The notes under the pieces: generated by a model | Database searches by the model: none | Told to the model about the DNA's origin: nothing | Seen by the model: only the letters and a program-made list of their open reading frames with translations | Assembly: GCF_000380165.1 (NCBI RefSeq) | Contig: NZ_KB904683.1 | Location: 1-44,320, forward strand | Direction: 5' to 3' | DNA length: 44,320 nt | From: Wenjunlia vitaminophila DSM 41686 | Lineage (GTDB): Bacteria > Actinomycetota > Actinomycetes > Streptomycetales > Streptomycetaceae | Shown: positions 33,001-44,320 of the stretch, piece by piece | Position numbering within the stretch: position 1 is the first letter of the stretch | Layout of the letters: the number at the start of each line of letters is the position of its first letter | Position numbers and translations under genes: made by a program

Positions 33001-33671
33001 TCCGGGCGGAGCAGGAGAAGCGCCTGCGGGCGGCCGAACGGGCCCACGCGCAGCTCGGCAAGGTGAACCCGTTGGCGCTCGAGGAGTTCGCGGCCCTGGA
33101 GGAGCGGCACAACTTCCTCACCGAGCAGCTCGCGGACCTGAAGAAGACCCGGGCCGGCCTGCTGGACGTCGTCCGGGACGTGGACGACCGGGTCAGGGAG
33201 GTCTTCGCCGCGGCCTACCGGGACACGGCGCGCGAGTTCGAAGGCGTCTTCTCCCGCTTGTTCCCCGGCGGTGAGGGACGCCTGGTGCTCACCGACCCGG
33301 AGGACATGCTGGCCACCGGGGTGGAGGTGGAGGCACGTCCGCCCGGCAAGAAGGTCAAGCGGCTGTCGCTGCTCTCCGGTGGCGAGCGCTCACTCACCGC
33401 GGTGGCGCTGCTGGTGGCCATCTTCAAGGCCCGGCCCAGCCCGTTCTACGTGATGGACGAGGTCGAGGCCGCGTTGGACGACACCAACCTCCAGCGGTTG
33501 ATCGGCATCATGCGGGAGCTCCAGGAGAGCTCGCAGCTCATCGTGATCACCCACCAGAAACGCACCATGGAGGTGGCCGACGCGTTGTACGGCGTGTCGA
33601 TGCAGGGTGACGGGGTATCCAAAGTCATCAGTCAGAAACTGGCAGCAGAGAGGCCACAACGATCAACCTGA
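30084..33671 (+). CDS. smc: Chromosome segregation protein SMC
   Basis: 1195 residues with full SMC architecture. The N-terminal ATPase half has the Walker A GPNGSGKSN at 31-39 and FKSFAS near the start; two long coiled coils flank a hinge around 505-660; the C-terminal half carries the ABC signature LLSGGERSLTA near 1097 and Walker B FYVMDEVEAALDD near 1121. SMC dimers with ScpA and ScpB load at ParB-bound sites and align the chromosome arms. The GTG at 30084 has AGGAGGAGAG 7 bases upstream. scpA and scpB are not nearby, which is normal. Confidence 0.98.
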   Translation: MHLKSLTLRGFKSFASATTLRFEPGITCVVGPNGSGKSNVVDALSWVMGEQGAKSLRGGKMEDVIFAGTTGRPPLGRAEVSLTIDNADGALPIEYSEVTITRTMFRNGGSEYQINGDTCRLLDIQELLSDSGIGREMHVIVGQGQLDSVLHADPAGRRAFIEEAAGVLKHRKRKEKALRKLDAMQANLARVQDLTNELRRQLKPLGRQAAVARRAAVIQADLRDARLRLLADDLVRLREAVRAEVADEAALKARKEAVEQDLAAAVEREAALEAQVRELSPRVAGAQETWYRLSQLAERVRGTVQLAGERVRHATAPLPEERRGRDPEDLEREAARARAQESELVEALEAARAGLEDAVERRGRLERELAQEEQRLRAAARALADRREGIARLNGQVNAARSRSSAAEAEIGRLRSAQQQAGERADAAQEEYVRLQTEVDGLDAEADLGDAHREAGAELALAEEALARARDERVAAEQQRAAVSARRDALALGLRRRDGTGALLAQDELEGLLGPAAELLTVADGYQVAVAAALGAAADAVAVTGPGAAVRALRLLRKQDAGRAALLLAGAPESSPDMGTARPELPSGGRWADGLVDAPEALRQAVRRLLDGVAVVASLEDAEALVRAHPRVTAVTTEGDLLGAHLAHGGSAGAPSLLETRAAVDEAEEQLEQLRVRCAEAEGEQEAASLAVAAARERVEELAGRRTAAERQRAAFAEALGRLSGQARAAAGEAERLAAAAQRAEEALGRAVTEAEELAARMEYLEETSVEEEPDTADRDRLAEQAAEARQGEMDARLAVRTHEERVRGLAGRADNLDRAARAEREARARAAARRDRMAREAAVAGAVLSGAGTLLAHVEDALAGAERERELAQRLRAEREQELGAERSRARDLKTELDKLTDSVHRGEVLGAEKRLRIEQLEEKALQEHGIEPEGLVAEYGPGELVPPSPPADGEQLPEDPLHPRNQPRPFVRAEQEKRLRAAERAHAQLGKVNPLALEEFAALEERHNFLTEQLADLKKTRAGLLDVVRDVDDRVREVFAAAYRDTAREFEGVFSRLFPGGEGRLVLTDPEDMLATGVEVEARPPGKKVKRLSLLSGGERSLTAVALLVAIFKARPSPFYVMDEVEAALDDTNLQRLIGIMRELQESSQLIVITHQKRTMEVADALYGVSMQGDGVSKVISQKLAAERPQRST

Positions 33672-33723
33672 GTTGAAAGGCCAACCAACCCGCTCGGCGC
33701 GGCCGGGCTGCGAGGAGCCCACG

Positions 33724-35250
33724 TTGACTGCCACCGCGAAGGCGCGGACGGGGGACCACGCCGCTCATCTCGACCATTTGGGTCACGTCGTCTTCATCAC
33801 CGCCGCCGCGGCCATGGGCGGGTTCCTGTTCGGCTACGACAGCGCCGTGATCAACGGCGCGGTCACCGGCATCCAGGAGCACTTCCAGGTGGGCAGCGGC
33901 GCCACCGGCCTGGTGGTCTCCTCCGCCCTGCTGGGCTGCGCCGGAGGCGCGGCGACCGCGGGGCGGCTGGCCGACCGCATCGGCCGGGTCCAGTCCATGC
34001 GGGTCGCCTCGGTGCTGTTCACCGCGAGCGCGATCGGCTCCATGTTCCCGTTCGGCATCTGGGACCTCGGCTGCTGGCGGGTGATCGGCGGTCTGGGCAT
34101 CGGCATGGCCTCGGTGATCGCCCCGGCCTACATCGCCGAGGTCGCCCCCACCGCCTACCGCGGCCGGCTCGGCTCGTTCCAGCAGCTCGGCATCGTCGTC
34201 GGCATCGTCATCTCCCAGCTCGCCAACTACACCATCGCCCAGACGGCCGGCGGGAAGACCACCAACCACGTGCTGGGCATCCAGGCGTGGCAGTGGATGC
34301 TCGGGGTGATGGCCGTGCCCGCGGTGCTCTACGGGGTCCTCTCCGTCGCGATCCCGGAGTCGCCCCGCCACCTGGTCGCCGTCGGCCGGGAGGAGCAGGC
34401 CCGCAAGGTCCTCGCGGAGGTCGAGGGCTCGCGGGTGGACCTCACCGCCCGGATCAGGGAGATCCGCGAGTCGCTGCGCCGTGAGCACAAGCCGGCCTTC
34501 TCCGACCTGCTCGGGGGCGGCCGGTTCCGACTGCTCCCGGTGGTCTGGATCGGGATCGGCCTGTCGGTCTTCCAGCAGTTCGTCGGCATCAACGTGATCT
34601 TCTACTACTCCTCCGCGCTGTGGCAGTCGGTGGGCATCAACGTGGAGAAGTCGCTGTTGATCAGCCTGTCCACGTCGATCATCAACCTGCTGGGCACCTT
34701 CATCGCCATCGCCCTGGTGGACCGGGTCGGCCGCCGGCCGCTGGCCATGGTCGGCTCCGTGGGGATGACGGCGGCGCTGGCGACGGCGGCCTGGGCGTTC
34801 TCGTTCAAGTCGGGGACCGGCAACAACATCACCATCCCGAACACGCAGGGCGCGGTGGCCCTGGTGGCCGCGCACGCGTTCGTGTTCTTCTTCGCGCTGT
34901 CCTGGGGCGTGGTGGTGTGGGTGTTCCTGGGGGAGATGTTCCCCAACCGCATCCGTGGCGCGGCCCTGGGAGTGGCCGCCTCGGCGCAGTGGATCGCCAA
35001 CTGGGCCATCACGGTGAGCTTCCCGGCGCTGTCCGACTGGAACCTGTCCACCACCTATGCCGCCTACTCGGTCTTCGCCCTGGTGTCCCTGGTGTTCGTG
35101 TGGAAACTGGTGCCCGAGACCAAGGGCAAGAAGCTGGAGGAGATGGACGAGGTCCCGGAGACCAAGGGGATCGCGGCGCCGGGGATCGACACGGCACCCC
35201 AGCCCGGGGGCGCCACCTCGAAGGGGATCGACGAGGCCCCTGGCACCTGA
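33724..35250 (+). CDS. glcP: Sugar-proton symporter of the major facilitator superfamily (GlcP-like glucose permease)
   Basis: 508 residues with 12 predicted membrane helices. Sugar-porter signatures: GFLFGYDSAVINGA (helix 1), GRLADRIGR (loop 2-3), IPESPRHL, QQFVGINVIFYYSSALW (helix 7), DRVGRRPL and the C-terminal PETKGK. In S. coelicolor the glucose permease GlcP1 lies at the same spot between smc and ftsY, so glucose is the likely substrate. I chose the TTG at 33724 because GAGGAG lies 6 bases upstream and the frame before it overlaps smc. The C-terminus has a short internal echo: VPETKGIAAPGID and GATSKGIDEAPG. Confidence 0.9.
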   Translation: MTATAKARTGDHAAHLDHLGHVVFITAAAAMGGFLFGYDSAVINGAVTGIQEHFQVGSGATGLVVSSALLGCAGGAATAGRLADRIGRVQSMRVASVLFTASAIGSMFPFGIWDLGCWRVIGGLGIGMASVIAPAYIAEVAPTAYRGRLGSFQQLGIVVGIVISQLANYTIAQTAGGKTTNHVLGIQAWQWMLGVMAVPAVLYGVLSVAIPESPRHLVAVGREEQARKVLAEVEGSRVDLTARIREIRESLRREHKPAFSDLLGGGRFRLLPVVWIGIGLSVFQQFVGINVIFYYSSALWQSVGINVEKSLLISLSTSIINLLGTFIAIALVDRVGRRPLAMVGSVGMTAALATAAWAFSFKSGTGNNITIPNTQGAVALVAAHAFVFFFALSWGVVVWVFLGEMFPNRIRGAALGVAASAQWIANWAITVSFPALSDWNLSTTYAAYSVFALVSLVFVWKLVPETKGKKLEEMDEVPETKGIAAPGIDTAPQPGGATSKGIDEAPGT

Positions 35251-35420
35251 GACCGGCTCGGTCCGTGATACTGGTCGGGTTGTGACCCGGACCCCCGGGA
35301 CGGGGGACACCTGGCCGACGTGGTGGTCCACGACGGCCCGAGTGATCGACACCGCGCGGGTGCGAGCACAGTACGTGGCGAAGGTGACGTCGATGCGTCA
35401 TCGGGACCGGGGTTTGCGCG

Positions 35421-35440
35421 CCGCCGGCCCCGGCCGGCGG
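35421..35440 (+). promoter_or_regulatory. Leader hairpin just upstream of ftsY
   Basis: CCGCCGGC (35421-35428) and GCCGGCGG (35433-35440) around CCCG, ending 20 bases before the ftsY ATG and next to its GAAGGAG. It may be a glcP terminator or an element in the ftsY leader. Confidence 0.4.
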
Positions 35441-35460
35441 TTCCCTGCGAAGGAGTAACG

Positions 35461-36720
35461 ATGGATCTGGTGATCCTCGCCGTAGTGATCGCGGCGGTGA
35501 TCGTCGTCGTGGCCGGCACCAGCCTGGTGGTCAGCCGGCGGCGCCGCAAGGAGGTGACCGCACCTCCGCCCACCCGGCAGGCCCCCCCGCCGCAGGCCCC
35601 CGAACCGCAGGTCGGAGAGGAAGCCGCGCCGACCAAGGACGAGCCGAGACGCACCATCGACTCGATCGACCTGCCCGACACCGACGTGGACACCGGGCTG
35701 GCCCCGGGGCCGACGGCCGAGGCTCCCCCCGAGGTGTCCATCCCGCCCGCTCCTCCGGTCCCCGAGCCGACCATCCCCGAGGTCGAGGTTCCGGAGCCCA
35801 CCGCCGGCCGGCTGGTGCGACTGCGCTCCAGGCTGGCGCGGTCGCAGAGCTCGCTGGGTCAGGGACTGCTGTCCCTGCTCTCCCGGGAGCACCTGGACGA
35901 GGACACCTGGGAGGAGATCGAGGACACCCTGCTCACCGCGGACGTCGGCGTCGCCCCCACCCAGGAGCTGGTGGAACGACTGCGTACCCGGGTGAAGGTG
36001 CTCGGCACCCGGACCCCCACCGAGCTGCGCGAACTGCTCCGGGACGAGCTGGTCCAGCTCATCGGCCCGGACATGGACCGCTCGCTGAGCACCACGCGGT
36101 CGGCCGAGGGGCGGCCCGCGGTGGTGCTGGTCGTCGGGGTCAACGGCACCGGCAAGACCACCACCACGGGCAAGCTGGCCCGGGTGCTGGTCGCCGACGG
36201 GCGTCAGGTGGTACTCGGGGCCGCCGACACCTTCCGGGCGGCCGCCGCGGACCAGCTCCAGACCTGGGGCGAGCGGGTGGGGGCGCAGATCGTGCGCGGC
36301 CCGGAGGGCGGCGACCCCGCATCGGTGGCTTTCGACGCGGTCAAGGAGGGCATCGCGCTCGAGGCCGACACGGTGCTGGTGGACACCGCCGGTCGGCTGC
36401 ACACCAAGACCGGCCTGATGGACGAGCTGGGCAAGGTCAAGCGGGTGGTGGAGAAGCACGGCCCGGTCAGCGAGGTGCTGCTGGTGCTCGACGCCACCAC
36501 AGGGCAGAACGGACTGGTCCAGGCGCGGGTCTTCGCCGAGGTGGTCGACATCACCGGGATCGTGCTGACCAAGTTGGACGGCACCGCTAAGGGCGGCATC
36601 GTGGTGGCCGTCCAGCGTGAGCTCGGGGTGCCGGTGAAGCTCGTCGGCCTGGGCGAGGGCGCGGACGACCTGGCGCCGTTCGAGCCGGAGGCGTTCGTGG
36701 ACGCGCTGGTCGGAGAGTGA
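35461..36720 (+). CDS. ftsY: Signal recognition particle receptor FtsY
   Basis: 419 residues. An N-terminal membrane helix (VILAVVIAAVIVVVAGTSLV) replaces the amphipathic targeting sequence of E. coli, followed by an acidic, Pro-rich linker and the NG GTPase core. Motifs: G1 GVNGTGKTTTTGKLA near 226, GAADTFRAAAADQL, G3 DTAGRLHTK, G4 TKLDGTAKGG. It receives ribosome-SRP complexes at the membrane. AAGGAG precedes the ATG. Ffh would be expected a few kb downstream, beyond the window. Confidence 0.97.
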   Translation: MDLVILAVVIAAVIVVVAGTSLVVSRRRRKEVTAPPPTRQAPPPQAPEPQVGEEAAPTKDEPRRTIDSIDLPDTDVDTGLAPGPTAEAPPEVSIPPAPPVPEPTIPEVEVPEPTAGRLVRLRSRLARSQSSLGQGLLSLLSREHLDEDTWEEIEDTLLTADVGVAPTQELVERLRTRVKVLGTRTPTELRELLRDELVQLIGPDMDRSLSTTRSAEGRPAVVLVVGVNGTGKTTTTGKLARVLVADGRQVVLGAADTFRAAAADQLQTWGERVGAQIVRGPEGGDPASVAFDAVKEGIALEADTVLVDTAGRLHTKTGLMDELGKVKRVVEKHGPVSEVLLVLDATTGQNGLVQARVFAEVVDITGIVLTKLDGTAKGGIVVAVQRELGVPVKLVGLGEGADDLAPFEPEAFVDALVGE

Positions 36721-36803
36721 ACCGGCATCCGTCCCGTCCGACGGTATGACCGTCCGACGATCATAAGAAATAACAGGCCTGGTCGAGCGCCCCGGCCGGG
36801 CCC

Positions 36804-36855
36804 GTTGCTGTCCCTCGCTGTCGGCCCGCCGAGGCCCGGTCGACCCGACAGCAAC
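36804..36855. terminator. Inverted repeat between convergent ftsY and the primase-like gene
   Basis: GTTGCTGTC (36804-36812) pairs with GACAGCAAC (36847-36855); the loop can itself fold. Just upstream, CCGTCCGACG occurs at 36734-36743 and 36750-36759, the first copy within the dyad CCGTC-C-GACGG, before an AT-rich patch. Confidence 0.45.
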
Positions 36856-36897
36856 CCGGGGGACGGTCCTACTCGGCCCCGCGGGGTCCCGCGAGCC

Positions 36898-37575
36898 TCA
36901 GGACGGCACCAGCCAGCGGTCGCGCTCTACCGGTCGCCGGTCACGGTGGCAGACGTAGGCCAGGGCGCCGAGGACCAGTCGCGCCTCCGGCGGGTGCGGG
37001 GCCGTGTCCGGGGTGGGCGGGCGCAGCCAGCGGGCACTCAGGGCGCTCGACGCCGACGGGGGAGCCGTCACGTGGTCGCCGAGCCCCAACGGGCGAAGGT
37101 CCAGCTCGGGGTCGTCCCAGCCCATGGTGTACAGCAGGTCCGGGAGTTCGGCGGCGGCCCCGGGGGCGACGAAGAACAGCGCCCTTCCGCGCGGGGCGGC
37201 CAGCACGGGCCCGAGGCGGGTGCCCATCCGCTCCAGGCGGACCATCGCCCGCACGGCGACACGCTCGGACACCTCCACCGCGTCGAACGAGTGCCCTGCC
37301 GGCAGGAGCGCGGACGCACCGGGGAACCGGGCCCACACCGCGTGGACGTCCTCGGCGGTGGCCCCGGGGCCGACCTGGTCGGCCCCGGCCAGCGGGTGGC
37401 GCCCGGGAGCCGGGCACCCGTGGTCGCCGCACGAGCACCGACCGCCCCGGGTCAGACGGGCCCCGGGCGTGACCACCCAGCCCCACCGCCTGGCGTACTC
37501 GGCCGCAGCCGCGCCCACCGTGGCCCGGGCGCGGTGGCGCGCACCGGACATGAGGTCGGCCAACGAGATGCGCAT
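36898..37575 (-). CDS. Bifunctional primase/polymerase N-terminal domain protein
   Basis: 225 residues. The N-terminal half matches the prim-pol family: ATVGAAAAEYARRWGWVVTP, then a cysteine/histidine-bearing loop CSCGDHGCPAPGRHP shared by this family in actinobacteria. The C-terminal half has FDAVEVSERVAVRAMVRLE and ends in a hydrophobic helix. The conserved acidic pair of active AEP primases is not clearly recognisable (E in FDAVEV may be one), so polymerase activity is doubtful. There is no helicase partner. The protein lies between ftsY and nsdA in Streptomyces as well, which argues for a chromosomal rather than a plasmid origin. Confidence 0.75.
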   Translation of the reverse strand: MRISLADLMSGARHRARATVGAAAAEYARRWGWVVTPGARLTRGGRCSCGDHGCPAPGRHPLAGADQVGPGATAEDVHAVWARFPGASALLPAGHSFDAVEVSERVAVRAMVRLERMGTRLGPVLAAPRGRALFFVAPGAAAELPDLLYTMGWDDPELDLRPLGLGDHVTAPPSASSALSARWLRPPTPDTAPHPPEARLVLGALAYVCHRDRRPVERDRWLVPS

Positions 37576-37944
37576 GTCACCCCCAACTGGTCATGGTAGC
37601 CCATGGTTACGGGTCGGTGACGCTGTGTCCATAGGGTCCCGGCGGGTGATGGGTGGCCGCGGGGTGCGAGGGCGTCGCGTCCGGTCGCCCGTGCGCGGCG
37701 CGGTTCGCGTTCCCGCCGGGCGCGCTGCCCCGTTCGCCCGCCGTCCAGGGGCGCCGAGAGCGGCGCCGGAGCGCCGGGGTGGCGAATGGTGGCGTTTCCC
37801 CTGGCCCCATTCGCCGTTGGGTGATCGTGAGGTTACTTTCAGTTCGCGAACCGGAATGCCGCGGACCGCTGGGGCGTCGCGCAGGGCACCGGGCCGGTTC
37901 GCCGACCGACCCGGAGGACACGCCACCGGGCGGCCAGAGCCGGG
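37576..37944. other. Divergent region between the primase-like gene and nsdA
   Basis: 369 bases without a supported gene. The left 60 bases are less GC-rich and have catggt repeated (37593-37598, 37603-37608) near the primase-like start. The middle is strongly GC-rich. A perfect 9-base inverted repeat, GGCGAATGG (37781-37789) and CCATTCGCC (37807-37815), sits about 130 bases before nsdA, followed by a lower-GC segment (GTGAGGTTACTTTCAGTTCGCG) that probably contains the nsdA promoter. Confidence 0.4.
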
Positions 37945-39426
37945 ATGGGGGTGCTTCTGGTGGGCGACAAGCGGCCCAACGTCCAGTTGAACTCGTGGTT
38001 CGTGCGCAGCGGCTGGTCCAAGGGCGAGCTCGCACGCCAGGTGAACCGCAGGGCGCGTCAGACGGGGGCGCACCACGTCAGCACCGACACCTCCCGGGTG
38101 CGCCGGTGGCTCGACGGCGAACAGCCCCGCGAACCGATCCCCCGCATCCTTTCCGACCTGTTCTCCGAGCGGTTCGGCTGCGTGGTGTCCGTGGAGGACC
38201 TCGGGTTGCCCCCGCAACCCGGCCCCCCGCAGGGTTCCGGGGTCGACCTGCCCTGGGCCGGGCCGCAGACACTGCGACTGATCGGTGAGTTGTCCCGCAG
38301 CGACCTGATGCTCAACCGCCGGGGGTACCTGAGTGGCTCACTGGTGATGTCCGCGGGCCCGGCCCTGCTCGAGCCGATGCAGCGGTGGCTGGCCACGCCG
38401 GCGTGCGCCTCCGCGCGGGTGTCGTCCCAGGAGCACCGGGCGCGCGGCGGCCGGCTGTCCGAGCCGGAACTGGAGCTGCTGGAGGCCACCACGCAGATGT
38501 TCCGCAGGTGGGACGCCCAGTGCGGCGGTGGGCTCCGGCGCAAGGCGGTGGTGGGACAGCTCCACGAGGTCACCGAACTGCTCCAGGAACCACACCCGCC
38601 CCGGGTGTCCAGGCGGCTGTTCCGCATCGCGGCCGAGCTCTCCCACCTCGCCGGCTGGATGACCTACGACATGGGCCTGCACCCCAGTGCCCAGAGGTAC
38701 TTCGTGCTTGCCCTGCACGCCGCGAAGGAGGCACGGGACCGGCCGCTCGGCGCCATGGTGCTCTCCGACATGGCCCGGCAGATGACCCACCTCGGCCGCC
38801 CGGAGGACGCGCTCGAGCTGGTCCACCTGGCCCAGTACGGCAGCCGGGACACCGCGGGCGCCAGGACCCGGTCGATGCTCTACGCGCTGGAGGCCCGCGC
38901 CCACGCCAACGCCGGCGAGGTCAACAGGTGCCGCCGCGCGGTGGGCATGGCCGAGGACGTCTTCACCGAGGCGGGCTCGTCCGAGGACCCCGACTGGATC
39001 CAGTTCTTCACCGAGGGCGAGCTGTACGGGGAGATCGCCCACTCCTACCGTGACCTCGCCAGGACCTCCGGGCGGGGCCCGGCCCACGCGTCCCTCGCCG
39101 AGCCGGTGATGCAGCGGGCGGTGCGGTACTTCAGGGACGACGTGACACAGCAACGCACCTACGCGCTGAACCTGGTCGGCATGGCCACCGTCCACCTGCT
39201 CCAGGGAGACGGTTCCCAGGCGGCCTCCTGCCTCGGCGAGGCGGCGGGCACGGCCGGACGCATTCGTTCCGAACGGGTCAACAGCCGGCTCCGCCAGGTG
39301 ACCGAGGAGGCGTTGCGCCGGCACGGGACGTTGCCCGAGGTGAGGGAGCTGCCGGAACGGCTGGCCGGTGCGCTCCCCGAGGCTCCCGGGCTCTCCGAGC
39401 CGGCGCGGAGGCGGCACGCCGGCTGA
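37945..39426 (+). CDS. nsdA: NsdA-like developmental regulator
   Basis: 493 residues. The N-terminal part resembles a helix-turn-helix segment of regulators: NSWFVRSGWSKGELARQVNR, then VSTDTSRVRRWLDGEQPREP and ILSDLFSERFG. The rest is all-helical with TPR-like repeats (AAELSHLAGWMTYDMGLHPS, RRALGMAEDVF-type). It matches NsdA, which in S. coelicolor represses sporulation and actinorhodin production. The start is uncertain: ATG 37945 or GTG 37951 or 37960 are all in frame; a GGGGG patch favours the later ones. Placed just before amtB, as in Streptomyces. Confidence 0.88.
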   Translation: MGVLLVGDKRPNVQLNSWFVRSGWSKGELARQVNRRARQTGAHHVSTDTSRVRRWLDGEQPREPIPRILSDLFSERFGCVVSVEDLGLPPQPGPPQGSGVDLPWAGPQTLRLIGELSRSDLMLNRRGYLSGSLVMSAGPALLEPMQRWLATPACASARVSSQEHRARGGRLSEPELELLEATTQMFRRWDAQCGGGLRRKAVVGQLHEVTELLQEPHPPRVSRRLFRIAAELSHLAGWMTYDMGLHPSAQRYFVLALHAAKEARDRPLGAMVLSDMARQMTHLGRPEDALELVHLAQYGSRDTAGARTRSMLYALEARAHANAGEVNRCRRAVGMAEDVFTEAGSSEDPDWIQFFTEGELYGEIAHSYRDLARTSGRGPAHASLAEPVMQRAVRYFRDDVTQQRTYALNLVGMATVHLLQGDGSQAASCLGEAAGTAGRIRSERVNSRLRQVTEEALRRHGTLPEVRELPERLAGALPEAPGLSEPARRRHAG

Positions 39427-39568
39427 GGCCCCGCGCCGTCGGCCGGGCCCGTCCCCGCGGCGGTCCGCCGGTGCTCCGGCGCGGTGAGGCGGGCGTCACC
39501 ACGGCCCGCCGGGCCCCACAAGAGCCGGTCGGCGGAGTTCACCTCGCCTTAACACCCCGGTGGCCTTC

Positions 39569-39606
39569 GTCACGGGCGCGAAACACCGTGTCCGGTTGAC
39601 CGAAAC
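39569..39606 (+). promoter_or_regulatory. GlnR box upstream of amtB
   Basis: GTCAC-n6-GAAAC-n6-TCCGG-n6-GAAAC. The first a and b sites and the second b site match the Streptomyces GlnR consensus (GTnAC-n6-GAAAC, twice) exactly, with exact 6-base spacings; only the second a site (TCCGG) is degenerate. It ends 98 bases before the amtB ATG. GlnR activates amtB-glnK-glnD under nitrogen limitation in S. coelicolor. Confidence 0.8.
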
Positions 39607-39703
39607 GCAGGTGGACCACTCTCGAGAGGACAACCGGTCCGCGCGGACGTCCCCCCGACGTCCCACACCCCGCGCGGGCCGGATCGAGAGATCGGAGCCA
39701 TCG

Positions 39704-44069
<4,366 letters not shown>

Positions 44070-44320
44070 GCCGTGTCCGTAAAGTCGGTTGCTCGTTGGT
44101 TGGTTCGTGGTGCGTCGTCATGAGTTGACTGATGAGTCGTGGGCGGTGATCGGGCCGTTGCTGGCCCCTCCCCGGATGGGCCGGCCGGTGCGGGACCGCC
44201 GCCAGGTGGTGAACGGGATTCTGTGGAAGCTGTCCACGGGTGCGGCCTGGCGGGACCTGCCCGAGCGCTACGGGCCGTGGAAGACGGTCTACGAGCGCTT
44301 TCGGCGCTGGTCGGCCGACG
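44070..44320. mobile_element. Left end of an IS5-type insertion sequence, cut by window edge
   Basis: The sequence right after the glnD stop, gccgtgtccgtaaagtcggt, looks like the terminal inverted repeat of Streptomyces IS5/IS402-like elements, and a transposase frame follows about 40 bases later. The right end is outside the window, so length, target duplication and the exact first base cannot be fixed. Confidence 0.75.
44107..44320 (+). CDS. IS5-family transposase, N-terminal part (DUF4096)
   Basis: 71 codons run to the edge: RRHELTDESWAVIGPLLAPP, MGRPVRDRRQVVNGILWKLS and GAAWRDLPERYGPWKTVYER. This is the DUF4096 domain at the N-terminus of IS5-family DDE transposases of the IS402 type. 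Starts at 44107 or 44110 (two adjacent GTG codons). The first catalytic aspartate should lie just beyond the window. Many such elements need a -1 or +1 frameshift to make the full enzyme; that part is not visible. Confidence 0.9.
   Translation, partial: MVRRHELTDESWAVIGPLLAPPRMGRPVRDRRQVVNGILWKLSTGAAWRDLPERYGPWKTVYERFRRWSAD

Overview
High-GC actinobacterial chromosome, most likely a streptomycete or a close relative. The codons are strongly G/C at the third position, GTG starts are frequent, and the gene order matches, from memory, the core arm of Streptomyces coelicolor around SCO5541-SCO5585. The order is conservon cvn1, fumarylacetoacetase-fold protein, tRNA-Gln/Glu, ndgR, leuCD, hupS, cofC, plsC, gpsA, ddl, DUF3515, Lrp-type, thiL, thiD, rpmB, DAK2, recG, rsmD, coaD, DivIVA-like, DUF177, rpmF, rnc, mutM, acyP, smc, glcP, ftsY, primase-like, nsdA, amtB, glnK, glnD. 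Almost everything is housekeeping DNA. I find no prophage, no CRISPR array, no rRNA and no biosynthetic gene cluster. One insertion sequence begins at the right edge.

Layout. 1-3930 (minus): the end of a conservon, a membrane sensor kinase-like CvnA and the roadblock protein CvnB cut by the window edge. 3931-4894: a regulatory gap holding an unrecognised 71-residue ORF with strongly coding-like codon use. 4895-6374: an FAH-family hydrolase, then tRNA-Gln(CUG) and two identical tRNA-Glu(CUC). I would expect gltX here but it is absent. 6524-9550: NdgR and its divergent target leuCD. 9607-14861: small conserved protein, HU with lysine-rich tail, then (minus) a small protein and CofC (F420 pathway), and (plus) plsC-gpsA-ddl for phospholipid and peptidoglycan precursors. 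14888-18062: DUF3515 lipoprotein, stand-alone Lrp ligand domain, thiL-thiD, and zinc-type L28. 18343-24454: DAK2 kinase-like protein, recG, an unassigned helix-turn-helix protein, rsmD and coaD. 24567-29720: DivIVA-like coiled-coil protein, DUF177-rpmF-rnc, mutM, acyP and a 67-residue coiled-coil protein. 30084-36720: smc, glucose permease glcP, ftsY. 36898-39426: primase/polymerase-like protein and the developmental regulator NsdA. 39569-44069: a GlnR box followed by the translationally coupled amtB-glnK-glnD nitrogen operon. 44070-end: the left end of an IS5-type element exactly next to the glnD stop codon.

How the parts work together. The clearest regulatory unit is GlnR box-amtB-glnK-glnD: ammonium channel, PII signal protein and its modifying enzyme, joined by ATGA and GTGA overlaps. 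ndgR/leuCD is a classic divergent regulator-target pair. DUF177-rpmF-rnc groups ribosome-linked factors. hupS, smc, nsdA and the DivIVA-like protein connect the region to chromosome compaction, growth and development. No obviously new multigene system is visible. The items most worth checking are the 71-residue ORF, the helix-turn-helix protein followed by two adjacent perfect hairpins of about 20 bp each, the missing gltX, the IS junction and several perfect palindromes in intergenic DNA.
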